Source: an uncultured Bacilli bacterium (GTDB lineage: Bacteria > Bacillota_I > Bacilli_A > RF39 > UBA660). Taken from it: 11,493 nt of DNA. The translations under genes were made by a program, and so were the position numbers. The stretch spans positions 1-11,493 of the forward strand of contig CALVVV010000038.1 in NCBI GenBank assembly GCA_944363995.1. The letters are read 5' to 3'. Numbering within the stretch: position 1 is the stretch's first letter; the number at the start of each line of letters is the position of its first letter. Below are positions 1 to 5,835 of this stretch, piece by piece. The notes under the pieces are model-generated. The model worked only from the letters and a program-made list of their open reading frames with translations, ran no database searches and was not told where the DNA came from.

Positions 1-35
1 TCATATAAATCACTTATCCTTTTTTCTATTATATC
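1..35 (-). promoter_or_regulatory. Possible upstream region of a divergent gene leaving the left edge
   Basis: Read on the minus strand this stretch holds a TATAAT at 33-28, an SD-like AAGTGA, and an ATG at 4-2, so a leftward gene could begin at the very edge. I find no good -35 at normal spacing, and only the start codon would lie inside the window, so no coding evidence is available. The rest of the 1-215 interval holds a weak AT hairpin (107-128) and the spoIIIAH promoter region, with no gene. Confidence 0.2.
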
Positions 36-163
36 ATATTTTTATAAAAATAAAAGTCTTAATTTTTTTACAAAAATGTTGTATTATAGAAATAGTATTT
101 AAAAAAAGATAGACCTATTTATCTATCTCTTGACTGAACTGTAACGATTTTCAAAATAAATAA

Positions 164-191
164 GTATATCTTAAATAAAAATGAATATAAT
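164..191 (+). promoter_or_regulatory. Candidate sigma-E-like promoter of spoIIIAH
   Basis: GTATATC at 164-170 and AATATAAT at 184-191 resemble the sigma-E boxes (-35 containing ATA; -10 CATACAnT), with 13 bases between the boxes. The -10 matches at all but two positions. The same spacing recurs upstream of the gerM-like gene (1012-1039), which strengthens both. SpoIIIAH is a sigma-E product in Bacillus subtilis. Transcription would start near 198, just before the ribosome binding site GGAGG at 204-208. A purely A/T-rich coincidence cannot be excluded. Confidence 0.3.
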
Positions 192-215
192 TTAATAGAT
201 TATGGAGGAATATAT

Positions 216-716
216 ATGATAAATAAAAAAAGTATTTGGTTTTTAACATTATTTAGTCTTATTTTAGTTTTAAGTGTTTATTATATTACAATGCCTAGTG
301 AATTATTATTAAATACTAATGCTAATTATACAGAAAAAGAAAATAACAGCCCAGAAACTACAATTACCGAAAGTACCATTTTAGTAGCTTTAAGAGTTGA
401 AGCAGAAGAAGAATTGTTAAAAGAAATGGAGAATTTACAATTAATTCTTAATAGTTCTGAAGCAACTATTGATGAAAAAAATGAAGCTTTTGATAAAATG
501 AAGGAATTAAATATTACCAAAGGTGAAGAAGAAAAATTAGAAAATAAAATTAAAGAAGTTTATAATTTAGATAGTTTTGTCAAAATAAGAAATGACCAAA
601 TTGAAATTGTTATAAATAAAGTTGAAAATGACTCTAGTTTAGCTAACAAAATTATGAGAACAGTCCAAGAACAATATGAAGATTCAAAATATATAACAGT
701 TAAATTTACTTCATAA
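216..716 (+). CDS. spoIIIAH: Stage III sporulation protein SpoIIIAH (mother-cell channel ring)
   Basis: SpoIIIAH is anchored in the mother-cell membrane and meets forespore SpoIIQ in the space between the two membranes. It forms a secretion-like channel (SpoIIIA-SpoIIQ complex) needed for late forespore gene expression. The 166-residue product starts with the family's signature N-terminus: a membrane anchor (about residues 6-24) with the W-F-L-T-L-F-S-L pattern and the V-L-S-V-Y-Y-I stretch. A short polar linker (25-55) and a ring-building YscJ/FliF-like domain (about 60-165, with an acidic helix and a terminal I-T-V-K-F strand) follow. It is about 50 residues shorter than the B. subtilis protein, nearly all from the linker. 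ATG 216 has GGAGG at 204-208. No terminator follows, so read-through into gerE is likely. The other spoIIIA genes are not beside it: the 215 bases upstream contain no spoIIIAG. Confidence 0.9.
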   Translation: MINKKSIWFLTLFSLILVLSVYYITMPSELLLNTNANYTEKENNSPETTITESTILVALRVEAEEELLKEMENLQLILNSSEATIDEKNEAFDKMKELNITKGEEEKLENKIKEVYNLDSFVKIRNDQIEIVINKVENDSSLANKIMRTVQEQYEDSKYITVKFTS

Positions 717-726
717 TCATTACTTT

Positions 727-798
727 TTCCCTCACTTATTTATATAAACAACATAGAATAATATGAAGAAATATAAACCACCCAAGGAAGTGAGGGAA
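727..798 (+). repeat. 11-bp inverted repeat flanking the gerE promoter and masking its ribosome binding site
   Basis: TTCCCTCACTT at 727-737 and its exact complement AAGTGAGGGAA at 788-798 are separated by 50 bases. The right arm contains the 3' part of the gerE Shine-Dalgarno AAGGAAGTGA (784-793) and ends two bases before the ATG. The left arm starts 11 bases after the spoIIIAH stop and overlaps the candidate -35 of the gerE promoter. No T-run follows, so it is unlikely to be a terminator. An RNA starting upstream could fold over the ribosome binding site; one starting inside the loop could not. Confidence 0.75.
733..760 (+). promoter_or_regulatory. Sigma-K-type promoter of gerE
   Basis: CAC at 733-735, 16 bases, then CATAGAATA at 752-760 fits the sigma-K pattern (mAC, about 16 bases, CATAnnnTA) at every defined -10 position. 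gerE is a sigma-K gene in B. subtilis, so the assignment agrees with function. Transcription would begin around 767, inside the loop of the surrounding inverted repeat, giving a leader of about 34 bases that lacks the left arm. Confidence 0.6.
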
Positions 799-800
799 CT

Positions 801-1007
801 ATGTCTAAAAGTGTTTTAACAAAAAGAGAAAAACAAGTTTTTGACTTGTTAGTATTAAACCGTTCAACTGAACAAATTGCTAATAATTTAGGGATAAGTG
901 AAAAAACAGTTAGGAATCATATTTCTAATGTTATGCAAAAATTAGGTGTCAAAGGAAGAGCGGGAGCTGTTATAGAACTTTTAAAATTAAAGGAAATTTC
1001 ATTATAA
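801..1007 (+). CDS. gerE: Late mother-cell transcription regulator GerE
   Basis: GerE is a small LuxR/FixJ-type DNA-binding protein that acts with sigma-K in the mother cell, switching on late coat genes and repressing some earlier ones. The 68 residues are essentially only the helix-turn-helix domain: L-T-K-R-E-K-Q-V-F-D-L-L near the start, then the recognition region with G-I-S-E-K-T-V-R-N-H-I-S-N-V-M-Q-K-L-G-V, then K-G-R. This is very close to B. subtilis GerE (74 residues), with only a few N-terminal residues missing. ATG 801 is preceded by AAGGAAGTGA (784-793), a one-mismatch version of the ideal Shine-Dalgarno. A sigma-K-type promoter lies just upstream and a hairpin terminator just after the stop. 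The product is confidently GerE rather than another LuxR-type regulator because of its size, sequence and sporulation context. Confidence 0.93.
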   Translation: MSKSVLTKREKQVFDLLVLNRSTEQIANNLGISEKTVRNHISNVMQKLGVKGRAGAVIELLKLKEISL

Positions 1008-1031
1008 AAAGGTATAAATAACCTTTTTTTT
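1006..1031 (+). terminator. Rho-independent terminator after gerE
   Basis: The stem AAAAAGGT (1006-1013) pairs with ACCTTTTT (1021-1028) around a 7-base loop, and the T-run continues to 1031. It begins inside the gerE stop codon. The G/C core is only three pairs, so it may be leaky. The candidate -35 of the next gene lies in its loop. Confidence 0.65.
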
Positions 1032-1039
1032 CATAAAAT
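1012..1039 (+). promoter_or_regulatory. Candidate sigma-E-like promoter of the gerM-like gene
   Basis: GTATAAA at 1012-1018, 13 bases, then CATAAAAT at 1032-1039 matches the sigma-E -10 (CATACAnT) at all but one position and repeats the spacing seen before spoIIIAH. The predicted start near 1046 falls in the Shine-Dalgarno AGGTGA (1045-1050), giving a very short leader. The promoter is interlaced with the gerE terminator. gerM is sigma-E-controlled in B. subtilis. Confidence 0.35.
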
Positions 1040-1054
1040 TTAATAGGTGATTTT

Positions 1055-2014
1055 ATGTTGAAAAAAAAGATGATTCGCAAAATTATTATCTCATCATCAG
1101 CTTTGTTTGCCCTATTAATGATTTATCTTATTCCCAATAATCAAAATGAAAAATTAAATGTTGATCAAAAATTAGAATATGTTGACTTAGAAGTAACCAC
1201 AAATAATATATTTTTACTTGATAATTATAATTATTTAGGAAAAGCCGAAGTTGTTATTAATAGTACTACAGTCGAAGAAAAAGTTAAAGAATTAGTTGAA
1301 ATTTTAATAAATGGTGGAACTGGCGAAAATAAAATACCAAACGGTTTTAAATCTATTTTACCTAGTGAAACTAAAATTTTAAGTGTCAAATATGAAGATA
1401 ACCTAATTAAAATTGATTTTTCTAAAGATTTATTAAACATTACTAAAGATTTAGAAGAAAAAATGATTGAAGCAATTATTTATACTATAACATCTGTTGA
1501 TGAAGTTGATAAAATAATCATTTATGTAGAAGGTGATATCCTTACTAAATTACCACAAACGGGTATTAACTTACCTAGCACCTTAGACCGTAATTTTGGA
1601 ATCAATAAAACTTATGATTTTACTAAAACGAATGATATTAATCAAGTAACTGTTTATTATTTAAATAAACATAATGATAATTATTATTATGTTCCAGTAA
1701 CAAAATATTTAAATGATAATCGCGACAAAATCAAAATTATTATTGATGAATTAACAAGCACTAATACTTATAATACTAATCTTTTAAGTTATTTAAATAG
1801 TAATACCGAATTATTGGCAATAGAAGAACAACCAGATATTTTAGAATTAACTTTTAATTCTTACATATTTTCTGATATTGAAACTAAAGATATATTAGAA
1901 GAAGTAATTTATACAATTTGTTTATCAATAAAAGATAACTATAATGTTAGTGAAGTTGTTATCAAAAATGAAAACGAAGAAATTTTAAAAACAGTTCTAA
2001 AAGAAATAGAATAA
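1055..2014 (+). CDS. gerM: GerM-like protein with two GerMN domains (sporulation channel platform)
   Basis: GerM is a mother-cell envelope protein needed to assemble the basal platform of the SpoIIIA-SpoIIQ complex and, indirectly, for later germination. The 319-residue product has an N-terminal membrane segment (about 7-27), then two tandem GerMN-type alpha/beta domains (about 45-165 and 197-312). Each has the amphipathic helix E-E-K-V-K-E-L-V / D-K-I-K-I-I-I-D-E-L pattern and an I-x-L-T-F or I-K-I-D-F strand, with V-T-V-Y-Y opening the second. B. subtilis GerM is a lipoprotein; here there is no lipobox cysteine after the membrane segment, so it looks like a signal-anchored protein. ATG 1055 follows AGGTGA with a 4-base gap. 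An in-frame ATG at 1070 lacks an equally good site. Its place next to spoIIIAH joins two partners of one machine. Confidence 0.82.
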   Translation: MLKKKMIRKIIISSSALFALLMIYLIPNNQNEKLNVDQKLEYVDLEVTTNNIFLLDNYNYLGKAEVVINSTTVEEKVKELVEILINGGTGENKIPNGFKSILPSETKILSVKYEDNLIKIDFSKDLLNITKDLEEKMIEAIIYTITSVDEVDKIIIYVEGDILTKLPQTGINLPSTLDRNFGINKTYDFTKTNDINQVTVYYLNKHNDNYYYVPVTKYLNDNRDKIKIIIDELTSTNTYNTNLLSYLNSNTELLAIEEQPDILELTFNSYIFSDIETKDILEEVIYTICLSIKDNYNVSEVVIKNENEEILKTVLKEIE

Positions 2015-2045
2015 CTGATTTTATTGAATAAGTTATTCTATTTTT
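2004..2045. terminator. Bidirectional terminator between the gerM-like gene and lepA
   Basis: The stem AAATAGAATAACT (2004-2016) pairs perfectly over 13 bases with AGTTATTCTATTT (2031-2043). T5 at 2041-2045 serves the plus strand and a T-rich run beyond 2004 serves the minus strand. Both stop codons lie in the stem arms: TAA 2012-2014 of gerM and TAG 2040-2038 of lepA. It serves both convergent genes. Confidence 0.75.
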
Positions 2046-3837
2046 CTTCTACTTTTAAAACAGCTAAAAAAGCTTCTTCTGGTATTTCCACTTTTCCTAC
2101 TAATTTCATTCTTTTTTTACCTTCTTTTTGTTTTTCTAACAATTTTCTTTTTCGTGATACATCACCACCGTAACATTTAGCCAAAACATCTTTTCTTACC
2201 GCTTTAATAGTTTCACGGGCAATAATTTTATTACTAATACTAGCTTGAATTGGTACTTCAAATTGTTGACGTGGAATCATTTTTTTTAATGTTTCAACTA
2301 TGTTTTTACCTCTTTTATAAGCAAAATCTTTATGAACAATAACACTTAAAGCATCAACAATCTCGCCATTTAATAATATATCCATTTTAACCAAATCGCT
2401 TGATCTATATCCTATTAAATCATAATCAAAAGAGGCATAGCCTTTAGAAATACTTTTTAAGCGGTCAAAAAAATCATACACAATTTCAGCCAAAGGTATT
2501 TCATAATGAATGTTTACCCTAGTTTTATCTAAATATTCTATTGAAATATAATTTCCTCTTTTATCTTGGCACAATTCCATAATTGGTCCAATATATTCAC
2601 TTGGAACAAAAATGGATGTTTTAATATAAGGTTCTTTTATATCTTTAATTTTAACTTTTTCAGGCATTTTACTAGGACTATCAATATATATAATTGTATT
2701 ATCAGTTAAAGTCAATTCATATATAACCGAAGGAGATGTTACAATTAAATTTATATTAAATTCTCTTTCAATTCTTTCTTTAATAATTTCTAAATGCAAT
2801 AAACCCAAAAAACCACATCTGAAACCAAAACCTAAAGCTTTAGATGTTTCCGGCATAAATTCTAAAGAAGCATCATTCAGTTTTAATTTTTCTAACGCTT
2901 CTCTTAAATCAGGATATTTTGAAGTTTCTATTGGATATATTCCCGAAAAAACCATTGGTTTCATTGGTTTGTATCCAGGTAAAATATCAGAAGTAGGATT
3001 ATCAATTAAAGTGATTGTATCGCCAACTTTAATATCAGAAATATCTTTAATAGCCGCGCATAGATAACCAACTTCACCAGTAATTAATTCTTTTTTTTTC
3101 ATTTGTTTTGGTGTGTTAACACCTAATTCAATTACTTCTTCAACTTTATTTGTTGCCATTAATTTAATTTTATCACCAATTTTAACCTTGCCATTAACAA
3201 TTCTAATTAAAACCACGACTCCCCGATATGCATCATAAAAACTATCAAAAATTAAAGCTTGTAACGGTTTATTTATGTCACCTAAAGGAGCAGGAATTTT
3301 TTCAATAATTGTTTCTAATAATGATTTAATTCCAATACCATTTTTGGCTGATGTTAAAATTATTTCATCTTTTTTAAAACCTAATGTTTCTTCTAGTTCT
3401 TTAGTTACCTTTTCAATATCAGCATTAGGTAAATCTATTTTATTAATAACAGGAATAATAGTTAAATTGTTATCTAAAGCTAAATATAAATTAGCCAATG
3501 TTTGTGCTTCAATTCCTTGAGCCGCATCAACTACTAAAATTGCACCTTCACACGCAGCTAAAGATCTACTGACCTCATAATTAAAGTCGACATGGCCTGG
3601 TGTATCTATTAAATGTAATATATAGTCCTCATTATTATAATGATATTTTAATTGAACAGAATTTAATTTAATTGTAATTCCTCTTTCTCTTTCTATATCC
3701 ATATTATCTAACAATTGTTCTTGTTTTTCATGTTCATTTACTGCACCAGTTTCTTCTAAAATTCGATCTGCCAAAGTACTTTTTCCATGATCAATATGAG
3801 CAATAATTGAAAAATTACGAATATTATTTTGTTTCAT
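2038..3837 (-). CDS. lepA: Elongation factor 4 (LepA), ribosome-associated GTPase
   Basis: LepA/EF4 is a translational GTPase resembling EF-G that acts on ribosomes and is involved in initiation or ribosome assembly and in stress. The 599 residues are full length. GTP-binding motifs are intact: A-H-I-D-H-G-K-S at 13-20, R-E-R-G-I-T at 50-55 (switch I), D-T-P-G-H at 78-82 and N-K-I-D at 132-135. The diagnostic C-terminal domain is present, including the basic tail with K-C-Y-G-G-D-V-S-R-K-R-K-L-L-E-K-Q-K-E-G-K, which separates it from EF-G and BipA. ATG 3837 has a GGTGAT site (3848-3843). It is a housekeeping gene with its own promoter, ending in a terminator shared with the convergent gerM-like gene. 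In B. subtilis lepA is also near sporulation genes, but not this set. Confidence 0.97.
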   Translation of the reverse strand: MKQNNIRNFSIIAHIDHGKSTLADRILEETGAVNEHEKQEQLLDNMDIERERGITIKLNSVQLKYHYNNEDYILHLIDTPGHVDFNYEVSRSLAACEGAILVVDAAQGIEAQTLANLYLALDNNLTIIPVINKIDLPNADIEKVTKELEETLGFKKDEIILTSAKNGIGIKSLLETIIEKIPAPLGDINKPLQALIFDSFYDAYRGVVVLIRIVNGKVKIGDKIKLMATNKVEEVIELGVNTPKQMKKKELITGEVGYLCAAIKDISDIKVGDTITLIDNPTSDILPGYKPMKPMVFSGIYPIETSKYPDLREALEKLKLNDASLEFMPETSKALGFGFRCGFLGLLHLEIIKERIEREFNINLIVTSPSVIYELTLTDNTIIYIDSPSKMPEKVKIKDIKEPYIKTSIFVPSEYIGPIMELCQDKRGNYISIEYLDKTRVNIHYEIPLAEIVYDFFDRLKSISKGYASFDYDLIGYRSSDLVKMDILLNGEIVDALSVIVHKDFAYKRGKNIVETLKKMIPRQQFEVPIQASISNKIIARETIKAVRKDVLAKCYGGDVSRKRKLLEKQKEGKKRMKLVGKVEIPEEAFLAVLKVEEK

Positions 3838-3855
3838 AGGTAATCACCAATCATT

Positions 3856-3884
3856 ATTATATATTAATTTAATTTTATTGACAA
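3856..3884 (-). promoter_or_regulatory. Sigma-A promoter of lepA
   Basis: On the minus strand TTGTCA (3884-3879), exactly 17 bases, then TATAAT (3861-3856) is a near-consensus housekeeping promoter. The start would be near 3849, directly at the Shine-Dalgarno GGTGAT (3848-3843), so the leader is only about 12 bases. It separates lepA transcription from the upstream spoVA genes. Confidence 0.75.
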
Positions 3885-3886
3885 GG

Positions 3887-3906
3887 AAAAAATATTAATA
3901 TTTTTT
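3887..3906. terminator. All-A/T 20-bp palindrome at the end of spoVAE
   Basis: AAAAAATATTAATATTTTTT is a perfect palindrome covering most of the spoVAE stop codon (3907-3905). As RNA on the minus strand it could form a weak A-U hairpin ending in U6, a possible poor terminator for the spoVA operon. It has no G/C pair and no loop, so the terminator call is weak; it may equally be a bent AT tract upstream of the lepA -35. Confidence 0.35.
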
Positions 3907-4255
3907 AATCTTTTGGTTTAAAAATTAAAGATAAGACAAACGAAAAAACAATTGCAGCGGTAATACCAGAAGCGGTTAAGTTAAACATTCCACTCATTAA
4001 CCCCATTATTCCTACTTCAACTGTTGTTGCCATCGCTCCATGAATTAATAAATGACCAAAACTAGTGATAGGTACCATAGCACCACCACCCGCCCATAAA
4101 ATTATTTTATCATAAATACCAAAAACATCTAAAAAAGCTCCTAACACCACAAATAAAGTAGTAATATGGCCTGGTGTTAATTTTGTATTATCTAAAATTA
4201 ATTGAGCTATCAAACAAATTAAACCACAAAATATAAAAGAATTTAAATAAATCAT
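3905..4255 (-). CDS. spoVAE: Stage V sporulation protein SpoVAE (SpoVAEb type)
   Basis: SpoVAE is an inner-membrane part of the spore channel that loads dipicolinic acid into the forespore and releases it at germination. The 116 residues are nearly all membrane-embedded: segments around 5-20, 30-50, 58-78 and 88-112. The conserved loop has G-I-Y-D-K followed by the G-G-G-A-M-V-P-I-T-S-F-G-H stretch, typical of the short SpoVAEb form. Its ATG shares one base with the spoVAD stop (TAATG), and its ribosome site GGAGGTGG lies in the end of spoVAD, so translation is coupled. The same D-K...P-I-T-x-F-x-H layout occurs in SpoVAC, reflecting the known relatedness of the two proteins. Confidence 0.93.
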   Translation of the reverse strand: MIYLNSFIFCGLICLIAQLILDNTKLTPGHITTLFVVLGAFLDVFGIYDKIILWAGGGAMVPITSFGHLLIHGAMATTVEVGIMGLMSGMFNLTASGITAAIVFSFVLSLIFKPKD

Positions 4256-5241
4256 TATTCCACCTCCAAACTAATAGCATGAGCAATAGCAGGAATTGAG
4301 TTTTTAGTATTGACCATTGTCACATTCATTAATGCACCTGTTGCAACTAGTAAAACTCTTTTAATATTTTTTTTCTTCATTTTGTTAAATATATAACTAT
4401 ATGTAACCAAAGGAGCACAAGCAGGTCCACTTGCACCAGCATAAACAGCTTGATTTAAAATATCATATATCATCGAACCACAGTCATCATAATTCTTTAA
4501 TTCAATATTATATTCAGTTTGCATATAATCTTTCAATATTTCTTTACCATATATACCTAAATCACCCGTTAAAATTAAGTCATAGTACCCAATTTCTCTT
4601 TTTGTTTCTCTTAAATGATCATATATAGTCCCAGCTGCAGCCGGAGCCATAACCGCACCCATATGATAAACATCTGATATTCCCAAATCAACTACTTTAC
4701 CCAAAGTAGCACTTTCAACTTTAATCCCTGTTTTATTACTTGATAGGTATGCACTAGCCCCACCAGTTGCAGTAAATGTAGTTGTTTTTCTTTTTGGTCC
4801 ACCATATTCAACTGGATACCGAAATTGTTTTTCTGCGGCATTATTATGAGAAGAAGTGGAAGTAATTGCATTTTTTACCTGTTTTGCTTCAATCATATTA
4901 GCAGCAATAATAAGTCCTAGAACACTCGTTGAACAAGCTCCATATATACCAATCAAAGGTATTCCCAAACTAGATGCAGCATAATTAGTTGCTACTATCT
5001 GATTTAATAAATCTCCTGAAATTAAAACATCAACGTCAAATTTGGTTAATTCCATTTTGTTTAATAAAATATCAATTGATTCTTCAATTAATTTTATTTC
5101 AGCTAATTCCCATGTTTTAGTATTAAAATATAAATCATCATAACTTTTATCAAAATATTTTGATAAAGGTCCCTTACCTTCATATGGACCAGTTATTGTT
5201 GCTGTATCATTAATATAGACATTATTATATTTAAAAGTCAT
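4255..5241 (-). CDS. spoVAD: Stage V sporulation protein SpoVAD (dipicolinic acid-binding, thiolase-like)
   Basis: SpoVAD is the peripheral, dipicolinic-acid-binding subunit of the SpoVA channel, with a thiolase/ketosynthase fold but no known acyl-transfer activity. The 328 residues are near the usual length of about 338. Visible family features are the I-T-G-P-Y-E-G-K-G-P-L start region (16-26), the Y-G-A-C-S-T-S motif with Cys103 at the thiolase nucleophile position, the S-H-N-N-A-A-E-K-Q-F-R-Y-P region, and G-A-S-G-P-A-C-A-P at 269-277. The gene starts one base after the spoVAC stop (TAGAATG) and uses GGGAGG inside the end of spoVAC, so the C-D-E trio is tightly coupled. I see no defect. 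Confidence 0.96.
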   Translation of the reverse strand: MTFKYNNVYINDTATITGPYEGKGPLSKYFDKSYDDLYFNTKTWELAEIKLIEESIDILLNKMELTKFDVDVLISGDLLNQIVATNYAASSLGIPLIGIYGACSTSVLGLIIAANMIEAKQVKNAITSTSSHNNAAEKQFRYPVEYGGPKRKTTTFTATGGASAYLSSNKTGIKVESATLGKVVDLGISDVYHMGAVMAPAAAGTIYDHLRETKREIGYYDLILTGDLGIYGKEILKDYMQTEYNIELKNYDDCGSMIYDILNQAVYAGASGPACAPLVTYSYIFNKMKKKNIKRVLLVATGALMNVTMVNTKNSIPAIAHAISLEVE

Positions 5242-5242
5242 T

Positions 5243-5683
5243 CTATCCTCCCATAATTATCAATCTAAGCAAACCAAATAAATAAGCACTAACAACTCCA
5301 AAAATAATAACCGAACCGGCCAATTTAAACATATTAGCTCCTATTCCAGTTACAAATCCCTCTTTGCGATATTCTAAGGCGGCACTCATCATAGCATGAG
5401 CAAACCCTGTTATTGGAATAATTAGACCACATCTAGCAAAATGAACTAATTTATCAAAAAAACCTAGACATGTTAAAAAACATCCTAAAAATACTAATGT
5501 AACAATCATCAACATTGCCGCATCATTTGTTGTGATATTTAAAAAATAAGAATAAACATCAATTAATGCTTGTCCTAGGACACCCATTAATCCGCCTACT
5601 CCAAAAGCAATTAAACCATTGCATAGAACATTTTCCTTTGGTGTATGCTTAGACACCAAATTTTTATATTTATTTTTATCCAT
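5243..5683 (-). CDS. spoVAC: Stage V sporulation protein SpoVAC (mechanosensitive channel subunit)
   Basis: SpoVAC is an inner-spore-membrane protein that forms the mechanosensitive pore of the dipicolinic acid channel. The 146 residues match the family length (about 150). The N-terminus is charged and cytoplasmic, followed by hydrophobic segments (about 20-42, 55-75, 85-100, 112-142). The conserved motifs G-F-F-D-K, I-P-I-T-G-F-A-H and S-A-A-L-E-Y-R-K-E-G-F-V-x-G-I-G-x-N-M-F-K-L-A-G-S are present. ATG 5683 has AAAGGAGA (5697-5690). It is the first gene of a minimal spoVA operon: spoVAA, spoVAB and spoVAF, present in B. subtilis, are absent here, as in many Clostridia. A sigma-G-type promoter precedes it, consistent with forespore expression. 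Confidence 0.95.
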   Translation of the reverse strand: MDKNKYKNLVSKHTPKENVLCNGLIAFGVGGLMGVLGQALIDVYSYFLNITTNDAAMLMIVTLVFLGCFLTCLGFFDKLVHFARCGLIIPITGFAHAMMSAALEYRKEGFVTGIGANMFKLAGSVIIFGVVSAYLFGLLRLIIMGG

Positions 5684-5701
5684 AATTATTCTCCTTTGTT
5701 T

Positions 5702-5730
5702 TATTATGTGGAATAATTTTGTTTTTATTC
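5702..5730 (-). promoter_or_regulatory. Sigma-G-type promoter of the spoVACDE operon
   Basis: On the minus strand GAATA (5730-5726), 17 bases, then CATAATA (5708-5702) fits the forespore sigma-G consensus (-35 gnATr; -10 CATnmTA, 17-18 spacing). spoVA is a sigma-G operon in B. subtilis. The predicted start, near 5695, lies in the Shine-Dalgarno of spoVAC, so the leader is about 12 bases. Sigma-F recognises related sequences, so sigma-F use is possible too. Confidence 0.6.
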
Positions 5731-5750
5731 TAAAATTATTTTAATATTTA

Positions 5751-5767
5751 TACTATCAGTGCTAGTA
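5751..5767. repeat. Small dyad upstream of the spoVA promoter
   Basis: TACTA (5751-5755) and TAGTA (5763-5767) form a 5-bp dyad with a 7-base centre, 20 bases upstream of the sigma-G-type -35. It could be an operator for a forespore regulator, but the arms are short and A/T-rich sequence produces such dyads by chance. Confidence 0.2.
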
Positions 5768-5807
5768 ATTCTATTAAAACCTTAATAAATACTCTTTTTA
5801 TATCATG

Positions 5808-5835
5808 AAAAAAACTAGTCTAAGCAACTAGTTTT
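5808..5835 (-). terminator. Rho-independent terminator after sigF
   Basis: On the minus strand AAAACTAGT (5835-5827), a 7-base loop, then ACTAGTTTT followed by three more T (5819-5808) forms a 9-bp stem with a seven-T tail. The sigF stop TAG (5822-5820) lies in the loop. It separates the spoIIAA-sigF unit from the spoVA operon. Confidence 0.8.

Noticed and set aside
101..128. Hairpin AGATAGA/TCTATCT with a T-run on the minus strand, like a leftward terminator
   Set aside because: No minus-strand gene lies to its right, the 7-bp stem has only two G/C pairs, and it lies in a very AT-rich spacer, so I do not call it a terminator.
4431..4628. Plus-strand open frame of 65 codons inside spoVAD, and similar frames at 326, 1231, 3275 and 10034
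   Set aside because: They are antisense to well-recognised genes, have odd composition and no ribosome sites; shadows of real genes.
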